From Flagellimonas algicola (GTDB lineage Bacteria; Bacteroidota; Bacteroidia; Flavobacteriales; Flavobacteriaceae), in NCBI RefSeq assembly GCF_005937185.1, contig NZ_VCNI01000001.1:430657-494656 (forward strand): a stretch of 64,000 nt of DNA. The letters are read 5' to 3'. Within the stretch, counting starts at the first letter, position 1. Every line of letters starts with the position of its first letter. The notes beneath the pieces are model-generated. The model made no database searches. It was not told the DNA's origin and saw only the letters and a program-made list of their open reading frames with translations. Made by a program: the position numbers and the translations under genes. Positions 46,753 through 54,533 of the stretch are shown one piece after another.

Positions 46753-48006
46753 TTAAACGGTGCATTTGTTGTTATTGATAATCCCTAAAGCCTTACCCTT
46801 CAATCGGGTACCTAAAAACATACTGTTTTTGGAGGTGGATTGACTAACTTCTTCTTTGAACTCCCATTCCATACTGGGGTCAAAAAGCGTTAGGCATGCG
46901 TTTTCTCCTTCCTTCAGTCTCGGGCTTTGAAGCCCAAAGCGTTCACGTCCCTGGGTTAAGATTGAGATAGTCTCCTCCAATTCAAACATAGGGTTCAATG
47001 TTCCAAAAGCCGTTTCCAATCCAATACTTCCGTTGGTCGCATTGTCAAACTCTACTCTTTTTTCTTCAATATCCAAGGGCAAATGATCTGAAGTCACAAA
47101 ATCTATAAGTCCGTCTTTGACTCCTTTGATCAAGGCTTTACAATCCGATTTTTCACGCAGGGGAGGTGAAACTTTGAAGTTGGTATCAAATTCAGTTAGC
47201 GAATCATCTGTAAAAACCAGATTATGAACTGCCACGCTACAGCTGACATCCAAACCTTTTCGCTTGGCATTGGCAATAAGCTTAACGGAATTGGCTGTTG
47301 AAATGGTTGGAATATGCAATTTACCTCCTGTATATTCCAGAATAAAGAGATCTCTGGAAATCTGGAGTTCTTCCGCCAAAGCTGGAATTCCTTTAAGCCC
47401 AAGAGATGTAGAAATCTCACCTTCGTGCACTATGCCTTTCCCTTTAATTTGTCCATCTTGGGGAAAGGACATAATCAATCCATCAAAATTTTGGGCGTAG
47501 AGTAGGGCAATTTTCAAGAGATTGGGATTGGATAGTTGCCTTTTAAAATCATAAAAAGCAATCGCACCAGCGTTTTTCATATCAAACAGTTCCGCTAGAT
47601 CCTTGCCCTCCGCATTGGCTGTTAAACTTCCTAAAGGATAGAGATTGGTGGCTGAACCATTAGCTCGTTCCTTCAAGAAAACAATATCCGAACTAGTATC
47701 CGGTACTGGTCTGGTGTTGGGATTCAATAAAATATCGGTAAATCCGCTGGCTGCTGCCACCATCAATCCGTTGGAAATGGTTTCGCGTTCTTCATAACCA
47801 GGTTCGCCAAAGCTCACACTGCTATCAAACCAACCTAGGGATACATGAAGATTTTTGGCGGTAAATTCCTTGATGCTGGAGGAAGAAGGAATGGAAGCCG
47901 CAATTTTTTCGATTACTCCTTTCTTAATGAGAATATCCCGCTTTTTTAAATGAAGTGCCTTGTTTTGTGGGCATACGATCTTTGCGGACTTCAGCAGAAT
48001 GTTCAT
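46753..48006 (-). CDS. Dihydroorotase homologue lacking metal-binding histidines (PyrC'-like)
   Basis: A 417-residue amidohydrolase-fold protein most similar in layout to type I dihydroorotase: NPNTRPVPD, IPALAEELQISRDL, SPPLREKSD, NGSIGLETAFGTL. The key residues are changed. The DxHVHLREPG metal/substrate motif reads DSSVSFGEPG, so both histidines and the substrate arginine are gone. AHCED reads SFPQD and the HVST histidine position reads TIST. Only the aspartates in FYDFK and TSDHLPLD remain. A zinc-dependent dihydroorotase reaction is therefore unlikely. Inactive PyrC' subunits that stabilise aspartate transcarbamoylase exist in other bacteria; that role is inferred. It overlaps the BatA gene by 4 nt (ATGA). 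Confidence 0.88.
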   Translation of the reverse strand: MNILLKSAKIVCPQNKALHLKKRDILIKKGVIEKIAASIPSSSSIKEFTAKNLHVSLGWFDSSVSFGEPGYEERETISNGLMVAAASGFTDILLNPNTRPVPDTSSDIVFLKERANGSATNLYPLGSLTANAEGKDLAELFDMKNAGAIAFYDFKRQLSNPNLLKIALLYAQNFDGLIMSFPQDGQIKGKGIVHEGEISTSLGLKGIPALAEELQISRDLFILEYTGGKLHIPTISTANSVKLIANAKRKGLDVSCSVAVHNLVFTDDSLTEFDTNFKVSPPLREKSDCKALIKGVKDGLIDFVTSDHLPLDIEEKRVEFDNATNGSIGLETAFGTLNPMFELEETISILTQGRERFGLQSPRLKEGENACLTLFDPSMEWEFKEEVSQSTSKNSMFLGTRLKGKALGIINNNKCTV

Positions 48007-49925
48007 CTAATAAATTTTTGAATGAGGACTTCCAAGAGTGCCAAAAACAGTGCTAAAATAACAAACCATTTCCAATAAGCAGTTATGGTATTTGAGGCTT
48101 TCAGATGTTCAAAAAGTCCAGCTACGGAATCTTGGACGCTAACGTGCTCTGTTCCTTCCACTTCCGTGAAGCGTAACAAACTTTCCGTTCTGGGATAGTT
48201 AAAACTGATGCGGTTGATTATTTCTTCGGATTTCTGAATCTTATAAATACCATCCTCTGATGGGTTTTCATCGAAATCCAAACGTACCCTGTTGGTAAAT
48301 GATTGCTGCCTTGGAATGAATTCATAATCCATTTTGACAACTTTCAGTATGTTGTCGTTTCCTAGTTCAGTTGTAATGTCTATCCGTGTTGGTTGCCCCA
48401 GCATGTGCTGGATGGCAGGCGCCTGTAAGCTGAAAGCTGCCATATTGTAAAAGGTAGGCACAATTAATGGAGAGTTTTTAAAATTGGAATTTTCCAAATT
48501 CAGGGCTGCTGTAAAGAAATAGAACCCATCAATCCCACATAAGAACGGCTCCCCTCCTTCAAAGGTCAACAAACTTGGAGCTTGGGTCACCAGCTTGTAG
48601 GACTGGTTTACCTTGGGATATTGAAAGTTTTGTACCCGTTTATTGAAAACGTTTTGGTACACGGGATGGTCAAACGAAATACCGGTGATGTTTTTTTCCA
48701 AAACCTGTGATTCAAGAAATTTGGTTGCGAAGAAATTGGAAAACAATGGGTTGTAGGTACTCAAATCACAATCTACAGAGGGCACCAGTATCACTGTTCC
48801 GCCATTTTCTTTAAAATTTCGAAGTACCTGCTGCAATCCGTTGGGAATTGTTTTCAATTCGTTGAGAACTACCACATTCTGGTCACCTAAAGCACTGTAA
48901 TCCAACTGGTTTAGCCCAAATAGCTGAAGTTGAAATTCTTCTTGCGGAAATAGACGTTGCAGATAGTTGTTGTCAGATTCGCTGACCGCAAGCACTTTTA
49001 TTTTCTCCTTTTCATCAATATTGAAGTAAAACTGATTATCGAAAGAAAGTCCGTTGTCCTGAATACTTATCGTCCCAAGAATTTCGGTGTCCACGGGAAT
49101 GGAAAGTTCCACTTTTGCATTTCCGTTTGAAGAGAAGTTTGCAGAAGTTTTAGCTATCAACTGCTCTCCATTATGCAAGGATATCGGCAGGCTTTCCTCA
49201 TTGATTCCTCCTGAAAGCAGCACCGTAAGTTTTGATTGATCCACAGGATGTTCTTCCAAGCTTATGGAATCTATGGAAACATTTCTGTTTAACGAAGACC
49301 GTAGAGGAACCAAATAGGTTTGAAGCGTGCCGTCTTGCATTCCATTTCCTAAATCCATGCTTTGTTGAAAATCCGAAATCAACACCAGTTGTTTTATAAC
49401 GTCTTCGGAATTTGAGAACAGACTGTTGGCACGCAACGAAATGGCATCAACGTCGAGTTGCTTATGAGTATACGGCAGGGATAACAGTTCGTTTTTGATT
49501 TCATTCACAGTGACCTTTCTGAAGGTATTTCCATTGGTAAACAGGGTAAACACCTTATCCTCCCCAACATTTTTGATCAAATCCTGAACGGCCTGTTCCA
49601 AAATGGAAAGTCCATTGTCTTTGGCCTGCATGCTGAAGGAATTATCCAAGTAAATAACCGTTTCCTTGGTTTTGGTTGCAGTTTGGGAGGCGATAAAGGG
49701 CTGGGCAAAGGCGATTACCAGAGCAGCAATCAACAACAATCTTGCGATGAGGAGCAACCATTTTTTGAGCTGGTTACTTTTTCTGGATTCCGAAACTACC
49801 TTTTGTAGCATGGCTACATTGGTAAACGGGGTTCTTTTAAACCTGCGTAATTGAAAAAGATGGATAAATATGGGAATCAGGAGAAGTAATAGGGCCCAAA
49901 GGATTTCCGGATGTTTAAACTGCAT
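48003..49925 (-). CDS. BatA-domain/VWA-like membrane protein
   Basis: About 640 residues from ATG 49925 (MQFKHPEILWALLLLLIPIF); an in-frame TTG at 49931 is less likely. The N-terminal BatA domain is typical of Bacteroidota: first helix, then IHLFQLRRFKRTPFTNVAML, then a second helix (WLLLIARLLLIAALVIAFAQPF). A von Willebrand A-like fold follows, with a MIDAS-like DNSFSM sequence at about residue 95. A long periplasmic part with a glutamine-amidotransferase-like region leads to a C-terminal helix (FVILALFLALLEVLIQKFI). Relatives occur near aerotolerance (Bat) and MoxR loci, none of which is present here. It is first in an operon with the dihydroorotase homologue. Confidence 0.85.
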   Translation of the reverse strand: MQFKHPEILWALLLLLIPIFIHLFQLRRFKRTPFTNVAMLQKVVSESRKSNQLKKWLLLIARLLLIAALVIAFAQPFIASQTATKTKETVIYLDNSFSMQAKDNGLSILEQAVQDLIKNVGEDKVFTLFTNGNTFRKVTVNEIKNELLSLPYTHKQLDVDAISLRANSLFSNSEDVIKQLVLISDFQQSMDLGNGMQDGTLQTYLVPLRSSLNRNVSIDSISLEEHPVDQSKLTVLLSGGINEESLPISLHNGEQLIAKTSANFSSNGNAKVELSIPVDTEILGTISIQDNGLSFDNQFYFNIDEKEKIKVLAVSESDNNYLQRLFPQEEFQLQLFGLNQLDYSALGDQNVVVLNELKTIPNGLQQVLRNFKENGGTVILVPSVDCDLSTYNPLFSNFFATKFLESQVLEKNITGISFDHPVYQNVFNKRVQNFQYPKVNQSYKLVTQAPSLLTFEGGEPFLCGIDGFYFFTAALNLENSNFKNSPLIVPTFYNMAAFSLQAPAIQHMLGQPTRIDITTELGNDNILKVVKMDYEFIPRQQSFTNRVRLDFDENPSEDGIYKIQKSEEIINRISFNYPRTESLLRFTEVEGTEHVSVQDSVAGLFEHLKASNTITAYWKWFVILALFLALLEVLIQKFIR

Positions 49926-49991
49926 TCCCAACTTTGATTAAACAAATATAGGTGATACTTAGCTAATGGCGGTGTTAAGGGTTTGTTAGAT

Positions 49992-50240
49992 TCAGTTATC
50001 AGTAAACAGTTATCAGTTTTCAGCAAACAGTCTTCAATTAACAGTAAACGGTTTACAGCAATTTTATCACATATCCTTTTGAACTTGATTCTTGAGCTTG
50101 TGTTTAGAATATTGTAAAGTTCGATGGTTCTATTTATGGATATCTCAGAACTCAGATTTCAGACCTGAGAATTCAAAACTCATAACTCTGGACTTGAACT
50201 TGAACTTCAGCGAAGCAATTTTCAATTTTCAATTTTTCAT
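49992..50240. repeat. Second intergenic island of the same short repeats
   Basis: The 336-nt gap 49926-50261 holds no gene. It carries CAGTTATCAGTAAACAGTTA-type units (49993-50060), GAACTTGATTCTTGAGCTTG (50081-50100), GAATTCAAAACTC (50168-50180), GACTTGAACTTGAACTTC (50191-50208) and CAATTTTCAATTTTCAATTT (50217-50235). The modules match those at 23981-24122 in sequence but differ in order and orientation. Confidence 0.7.
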
Positions 50241-50261
50241 TTTTATTGCTCATTGTAAAAT

Positions 50262-51269
50262 CTAGCAAAAGAAAAAATAGTCTTTCTTGGCCTGTTGCCC
50301 TAAGGTGGAGAAGAATTCACGGATTTCCATCTGGGCAGTCCCATTGGCCACTGTGACCACACTCTGGGGGTTTTTCAGTTTTTTCAGTGATTCAAAATGC
50401 TCCAATTCCTGTCCGTATATCTTTTTGCCGATTTTTGCCGGATTGTCGCATAACCAGACAAAATCCAAACCTTGCTTTACCAAACTTTTTGCAATGGACT
50501 TGCCCTTGAAACCTGCTCCCCAAACTACCAATGGTCGAATAGGGTCACGGTCCAGTTTTAAAAAGTAATGAAGCTTGATATCCAAAAAATAATTTTGCGC
50601 ATAATGTTCGTGGGTTCTTGACGTCCGGGTATCGTAATCCCTCCATAAGTGAAGGACATCATTACAGGGTATGATTTTCAATTGATTTTCATAAAATCGA
50701 AAGGTAAGGTCGTAGTCCTCGGGATACCGATTGGGGTTGAAAGCACCGCTCAATTCAAAATCATCCCTATGTAACATCCAGCAAGGAGAAGGTATTACAC
50801 ATTCCTTATAGATTTCAGTATAGTTGTTCCCGTTGGCGGTCAGTGCATTTAACCATGTTTCATATCTTGCATACCCGTCACTGATTCCTCTATGGGAAAA
50901 ATACTGAACTTGCCCTACAGCCACATGACCTTTACCATGGTAACCCAACAATTCTGCCAGGACTTCCACGCGATTGGGTTTCATGATATCGTCAGAATCC
51001 ATGCGGGACACCAATTCACCTGAACTCTGGGTATAGGCTGTTCGTAACGCTGGAATAATTCCACTTCCGGAATTGGAATAAACTTTTATCCGGTTATCTT
51101 TCTTTGCGTAAGCCTCCAGAATTTCCCGACTTTGATCTTCAGAATGATCATCAACCGCCAACACTTCCCAATACGAATAGGTCTGCGTTAGAATGGAATC
51201 CAAACAAGCTGGCAGGTATTCTTGGGTATTTTTAAAGGGGATAAAGAGACTAACGGTTGGATTTTGCAT
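50262..51269 (-). CDS. Family 2 glycosyltransferase fused to a Rossmann-like C-terminal domain
   Basis: A 335-residue protein. Residues 1-220 are a GT-A glycosyltransferase: VSLFIPFKNTQEYLPACLDSI, nucleotide-binding VDDHSEDQSRE, metal-binding RMDSDDI and the acceptor-side YPEDYDLTFR. From about residue 245, VVWGAGFKGKSIAKSLVKQG looks like a nucleotide-binding glycine-rich loop (GxGxxG-like), followed by FVWLCDNPAKIGKKIYG, like sugar-nucleotide-binding PglD-type domains. No signal peptide. The fusion suggests a product-modifying or sensing role. It ends a minus-strand run behind the PD40 and SGNH genes. Confidence 0.85.
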   Translation of the reverse strand: MQNPTVSLFIPFKNTQEYLPACLDSILTQTYSYWEVLAVDDHSEDQSREILEAYAKKDNRIKVYSNSGSGIIPALRTAYTQSSGELVSRMDSDDIMKPNRVEVLAELLGYHGKGHVAVGQVQYFSHRGISDGYARYETWLNALTANGNNYTEIYKECVIPSPCWMLHRDDFELSGAFNPNRYPEDYDLTFRFYENQLKIIPCNDVLHLWRDYDTRTSRTHEHYAQNYFLDIKLHYFLKLDRDPIRPLVVWGAGFKGKSIAKSLVKQGLDFVWLCDNPAKIGKKIYGQELEHFESLKKLKNPQSVVTVANGTAQMEIREFFSTLGQQAKKDYFFFC

Positions 51270-51291
51270 AAAACTGCCAAAAATTACTGAA

Positions 51292-52227
51292 TCATTTCAG
51301 TGATAATATGTCAAATTGAGCTTTGTACAAGCGGCTACCGCCATTTTCATAACTGTTGAGATAATCCAAGAGATCATCCATGGAAACCATGGTGGCACCA
51401 GGCTCTTGACTTCTACGACTGGTGAAGTACAAAACATTGTTTTTTAGGTCCACAAATGGGCAGTAATCCATGTATTTCGAATTAATGGGAGTGGGTAGGG
51501 GTATGGCTTTGGTCCAATTTCCGGAATCATCTTTGAAACTGACGTACAAATCACCACTTCCTTGGCCATCCTCACGATTGTATCCTCCAAAAATCAAGTA
51601 AGAATCATCAGGGGAAATGTAACTATTATATTCAAAGCCCTCCGAGTTGATGTTTCCGCTCAAGGAAATGGGTTCAGCATAACCTCCATTCTTATACGAA
51701 CTGAAAAAAATATCATCCCTTCCAAGCGCTCCAGGACAATCACAGGTATAATATAAATTCCCATTTTGGGCAACAGCAGGATAAAATTCATTGTGTTCGG
51801 TATTGATTGGTGCCTCGATATTAATGGGTGCAGACCATTCAGATATCTTAGAAGCCCTTTCCACATACCAAATATCAAAATCCTTGGGAGTTGTTGAAGT
51901 ATTGTCCATTGGTCTATTGGACACAAAATATAGGCGCAACCCATCTGGGGACAGAAATGGTTCCAAGTCTTTATATTTTCCAGAAAAAGAGGCAATTGTT
52001 GGCCTATCCCAGCCATTTTTTCCAAAAATGGATTTGACGATTACGGACACCTCCTCGTTAGGGGATTGAACAGTGAAATAAGATTCTTTCCCGTTTGCAT
52101 CCATGGTAAAATCCCTGATTTTATCAAACATGGGTAAGTGTTCCAGAACCGGTTGAACTTGAATGTTGTTTTGGGCACTCACGTACAATCCGGACAATAC
52201 CCCTAAAAGCAGAACACAAAGTTTCAT
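51292..52227 (-). CDS. Secreted PD40/WD40-like beta-propeller protein
   Basis: A 311-residue exported protein with a Sec signal (MKLCVLLLGVLSGLYVSAQ). TolB/PD40 propeller blades are visible: LEPFLSPDGLRLYFVSNRP, DIWYVERAS, FYPAVAQNGNLYYTCDC, RDDIFFSSYKNG, YNSYISPDDSYLIFGGYN, GDLYVSFKDDSGNWTKAIPL and DYCPFVDLKNNVLYFTSRRS. This is the propeller seen in OmpA-associated PD40 proteins, here without an OmpA domain. It starts 2 nt after the SGNH hydrolase stop, so the two are co-translated. The function is unknown. Confidence 0.85.
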   Translation of the reverse strand: MKLCVLLLGVLSGLYVSAQNNIQVQPVLEHLPMFDKIRDFTMDANGKESYFTVQSPNEEVSVIVKSIFGKNGWDRPTIASFSGKYKDLEPFLSPDGLRLYFVSNRPMDNTSTTPKDFDIWYVERASKISEWSAPINIEAPINTEHNEFYPAVAQNGNLYYTCDCPGALGRDDIFFSSYKNGGYAEPISLSGNINSEGFEYNSYISPDDSYLIFGGYNREDGQGSGDLYVSFKDDSGNWTKAIPLPTPINSKYMDYCPFVDLKNNVLYFTSRRSQEPGATMVSMDDLLDYLNSYENGGSRLYKAQFDILSLK

Positions 52228-52229
52228 AT

Positions 52230-52919
52230 TTAATTCTTAAGAGCCATTTGAATGGTTTTGTTGGCAAGCTCCGCCATGATTTTATACCCTGCGGAAGTTG
52301 GGTGAACTCCGTCATCTGCCAATTCCTTGGGAAGTCCATTCCTGCTATCTGACATGGCTGAAAAATAGTCGAGATAAAATATATTTTTATCTCGGGCCAG
52401 TCGCTGCAGCATATTGTTCAATTGGGGAATTTTTATGTTCGGGTTCATTTTGGGTTTCCAGGGGTAGTCAAAAGCAGGGAGTGCTGAACAGATTACGGGT
52501 GTAATGTTACTGACCTGAGCCAATTCTACCATGGATTGAATGTTATCCCTAATTTGCTCCAGGGTCATAGGTCCAGTATTCCCTGCAATATCGTTGGTGC
52601 CTGCCAAAATAAGAACCACTTTGGGGTTTAGATCAATGACATCCTGCCTAAATCGCAATAGCATTTGGGATGTGGTTTGCCCACTAATCCCACGATTAAT
52701 ATAGGACGTATTTTCAAAGAAAGAAGGCATACCATTGGTCCACCCCTCAGTAATGGAATTGCCCATGAACACCACTCGATTCTCATCCATTGGAGCGGTT
52801 AATAACTTTTGGTTTGCATCTTGATATTTAGCTAGATTAGGCCAATCCTGGGCATGGGTATTTTTAAAAAATGAAAGAAAGGATAGCAAGGCAATAACAA
52901 GGATTCTGTGTTTTGACAT
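52230..52919 (-). CDS. Secreted SGNH/GDSL-type hydrolase
   Basis: A 229-residue exported esterase-type enzyme. A Sec signal peptide ends near THAQ (residue 24). Block I is FMGNSITEGW with Ser55, block II has the glycine in RGISGQTT (77-83), block III is LAGTNDIAGN with Asn109, and block V is DDGVHPTSAGY with the catalytic Asp and His. It resembles the platelet-activating-factor-acetylhydrolase-like/GDSL lipases of Bacteroidota that deacetylate glycans or act on lipids. The substrate is unknown. It is followed at once by the PD40 protein gene. Confidence 0.92.
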   Translation of the reverse strand: MSKHRILVIALLSFLSFFKNTHAQDWPNLAKYQDANQKLLTAPMDENRVVFMGNSITEGWTNGMPSFFENTSYINRGISGQTTSQMLLRFRQDVIDLNPKVVLILAGTNDIAGNTGPMTLEQIRDNIQSMVELAQVSNITPVICSALPAFDYPWKPKMNPNIKIPQLNNMLQRLARDKNIFYLDYFSAMSDSRNGLPKELADDGVHPTSAGYKIMAELANKTIQMALKN

Positions 52920-52971
52920 GATTGAAGGTGTTTGCTAAAAATAAACAAATTCTCTCATAAAAATTGTTAGC

Positions 52972-53229
52972 TTATTTTAGGTAAAGGACTATCGAAATCA
53001 AAAAGAGCAGTACAATTAGGAATGCCATTAAACCCGCAGCCAAATTAGTTTTCCTATTGTCCTGGATCATTTCTTTTACTCGGCGCCTTGAATGTGGTGA
53101 TTCTGGTTTAAATTCCAAAGCAGTTTCAACTGGATTGCCATAAACATCCGCTTTGGTCCTAATTTTTCTTTTCTTTAATAAGGCCCTATTGATTTTAACT
53201 ACTTTGCTGGCATGCGAACTGAAACCCAT
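52972..53229 (-). CDS. Small C-terminally anchored membrane protein, unknown
   Basis: An 85-residue protein with a very basic N-terminal part (KINRALLKKRKIRTKADVYG), a polar middle (HSRRRVKEMIQDNRKTN) and one C-terminal membrane helix (LAAGLMAFLIVLLFLISIVLYL). It has the topology of a tail-anchored protein with the bulk in the cytoplasm. No family recognised. It lies between the CAT and SGNH genes on the same strand. Confidence 0.65.
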   Translation of the reverse strand: MGFSSHASKVVKINRALLKKRKIRTKADVYGNPVETALEFKPESPHSRRRVKEMIQDNRKTNLAAGLMAFLIVLLFLISIVLYLK

Positions 53230-53297
53230 AATGATGTATTTTCATTATAAGTAGGTAAAATCGTGGATTTGTTACAATATTTTTATTAAAAAAGTAT

Positions 53298-53939
53298 TTA
53301 AACTGATAATAATTCAGGATTGTCGAGTAATTCCTGAACATTCTCGAAATACCGTCCCATATGTCTGCCATCAACCAAAGCGTGATGGGCTTGAACGGAC
53401 AAAGGCATTAAGTTGGTGTTGTTTTGAACGAAGAATTTCCCCCAACTTATTCTGGGCACCGAATCATGGGGATGATAATGCATGGCATGCTGAATACTGG
53501 TGAAACTTATCCAGGGAATGGCTGACATGAACAGATAGTCGTCCCTTCCCGGTTCATCTTCGATGGAAGGATTTGTCTTCATATCCTCATTAATCTGCTT
53601 GGCATCGGTTATAAAATCTTGGGCGCTGGTCTTAAATGGAACAGTGCAAAAACTAAAAACCTCCGCTTCGTCGGTGGGAACCGTAAATGATGGGTGTACA
53701 CGCTCATGCTCTACCACTTCATTTTCTCTAATTCTCCATCGAAATTCATTGATATCATTGGCCGCTTTGGACAGTAAATAAACTAAACTATAGGTCAATG
53801 GTAATTCCATTGACTTCACGTAAGGTAGAAATGAACTAAGGTTTACATTGGCAGTAATGTTGAAATGCGGATGGTTCATGTGATTGAAAAAAGCAAAATG
53901 CTTTTTCCGATGTTGATTGTCAAAGACAATTTTCTTCAT
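53298..53939 (-). CDS. Chloramphenicol acetyltransferase family protein (type A CAT)
   Basis: A 213-residue trimeric-type CAT: FDNQHRKKHFAFFNHMNHPHFNIT at the N-terminus, the RWRIRENEVVEHERVHPSFTV segment, SAIPWISFTSIQHAM and the active site VQAHHALVDGRHMGRYF with His185-His186 and Asp190. Length and motifs fit a functional acetyl-CoA:chloramphenicol O-acetyltransferase, but chromosomal homologues can have other substrates. It lies 9 nt after a gene for a secreted protein and in the same run as an S10 peptidase; no mobile element or composition shift suggests recent acquisition. Confidence 0.88.
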   Translation of the reverse strand: MKKIVFDNQHRKKHFAFFNHMNHPHFNITANVNLSSFLPYVKSMELPLTYSLVYLLSKAANDINEFRWRIRENEVVEHERVHPSFTVPTDEAEVFSFCTVPFKTSAQDFITDAKQINEDMKTNPSIEDEPGRDDYLFMSAIPWISFTSIQHAMHYHPHDSVPRISWGKFFVQNNTNLMPLSVQAHHALVDGRHMGRYFENVQELLDNPELLSV

Positions 53940-53948
53940 TCAAGTACC

Positions 53949-54527
53949 TTATTCCTTTGGAGGTGAAATCATAACGTGAGCCCTGTGGGTTCCTGGGTTC
54001 ATAATCCAGGCATGTCCGGGAGGTGTTGGAGTTGTGGGCAACCCTGTGGATTCTCCGGTGGCAAATGGAATGTAAAACACGTAACGAACATATGGGTTTT
54101 CAATTTCCTGCGTCTCCGGATTTACGTCCCCGGTAAAGACACATAAAGTGGTCTTGTCCGGCATTTTTAATTTACCAGACTTTACTTCCTCCTCTCTAAT
54201 GTCAAAGATTTCCTTCCCATCTTTTCCTTGGGCCTTAAGTTCCCTTCCTCGGGCCATAAATGGCTCCAGTTCCTTGTGGTAAGCTGCGGTGGAAAACTTC
54301 TCCTTTTTGGGGTCAGCTGCCAAGGCGATATAGTCATTTGTGCCCTCTTTTAGGGCAACAAATTTTCCTGACGAATCATAGCCATATACCTTGGCCCCAT
54401 CTTTGTAGTCGGCCGGTACTGCCATTAAAGCTGTTTTAATTTGCCATTCCTTTGGAGGTACATCCTGTGAAATGGTACATTGGGTGGTGAGCCACAAAAG
54501 CAGGACTAACATTGTAATTTTATTCAT
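53949..54527 (-). CDS. Secreted protein of unknown function between S10 peptidase and CAT
   Basis: A 192-residue exported protein. The signal peptide (MNKITMLVLLLWLTTQCTISQ) has a Cys at 17, but LTTQC is a poor lipobox, so cleavage after SQ is more likely. The mature part includes MAVPADYKDGAKVYGYDSSG, RGRELKAQGKDGKEIFDIR, TLCVFTGDVNPET and the Pro/His-rich end PTTPTPPGHAWIMNPGTHRAHVMI. No known family recognised. The repeated His near the C-terminus could bind metal. It is 6 nt behind the S10 gene and co-transcribed with it. Confidence 0.75.
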   Translation of the reverse strand: MNKITMLVLLLWLTTQCTISQDVPPKEWQIKTALMAVPADYKDGAKVYGYDSSGKFVALKEGTNDYIALAADPKKEKFSTAAYHKELEPFMARGRELKAQGKDGKEIFDIREEEVKSGKLKMPDKTTLCVFTGDVNPETQEIENPYVRYVFYIPFATGESTGLPTTPTPPGHAWIMNPGTHRAHVMISPPKE

Positions 54528-54533
54528 GATATC

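Noticed and set aside
53298-53939. Recently acquired antibiotic-resistance cassette
   Set aside because: No integrase, IS, inverted repeat or visible composition change; the gene sits in an operon-like run with ordinary chromosomal genes.
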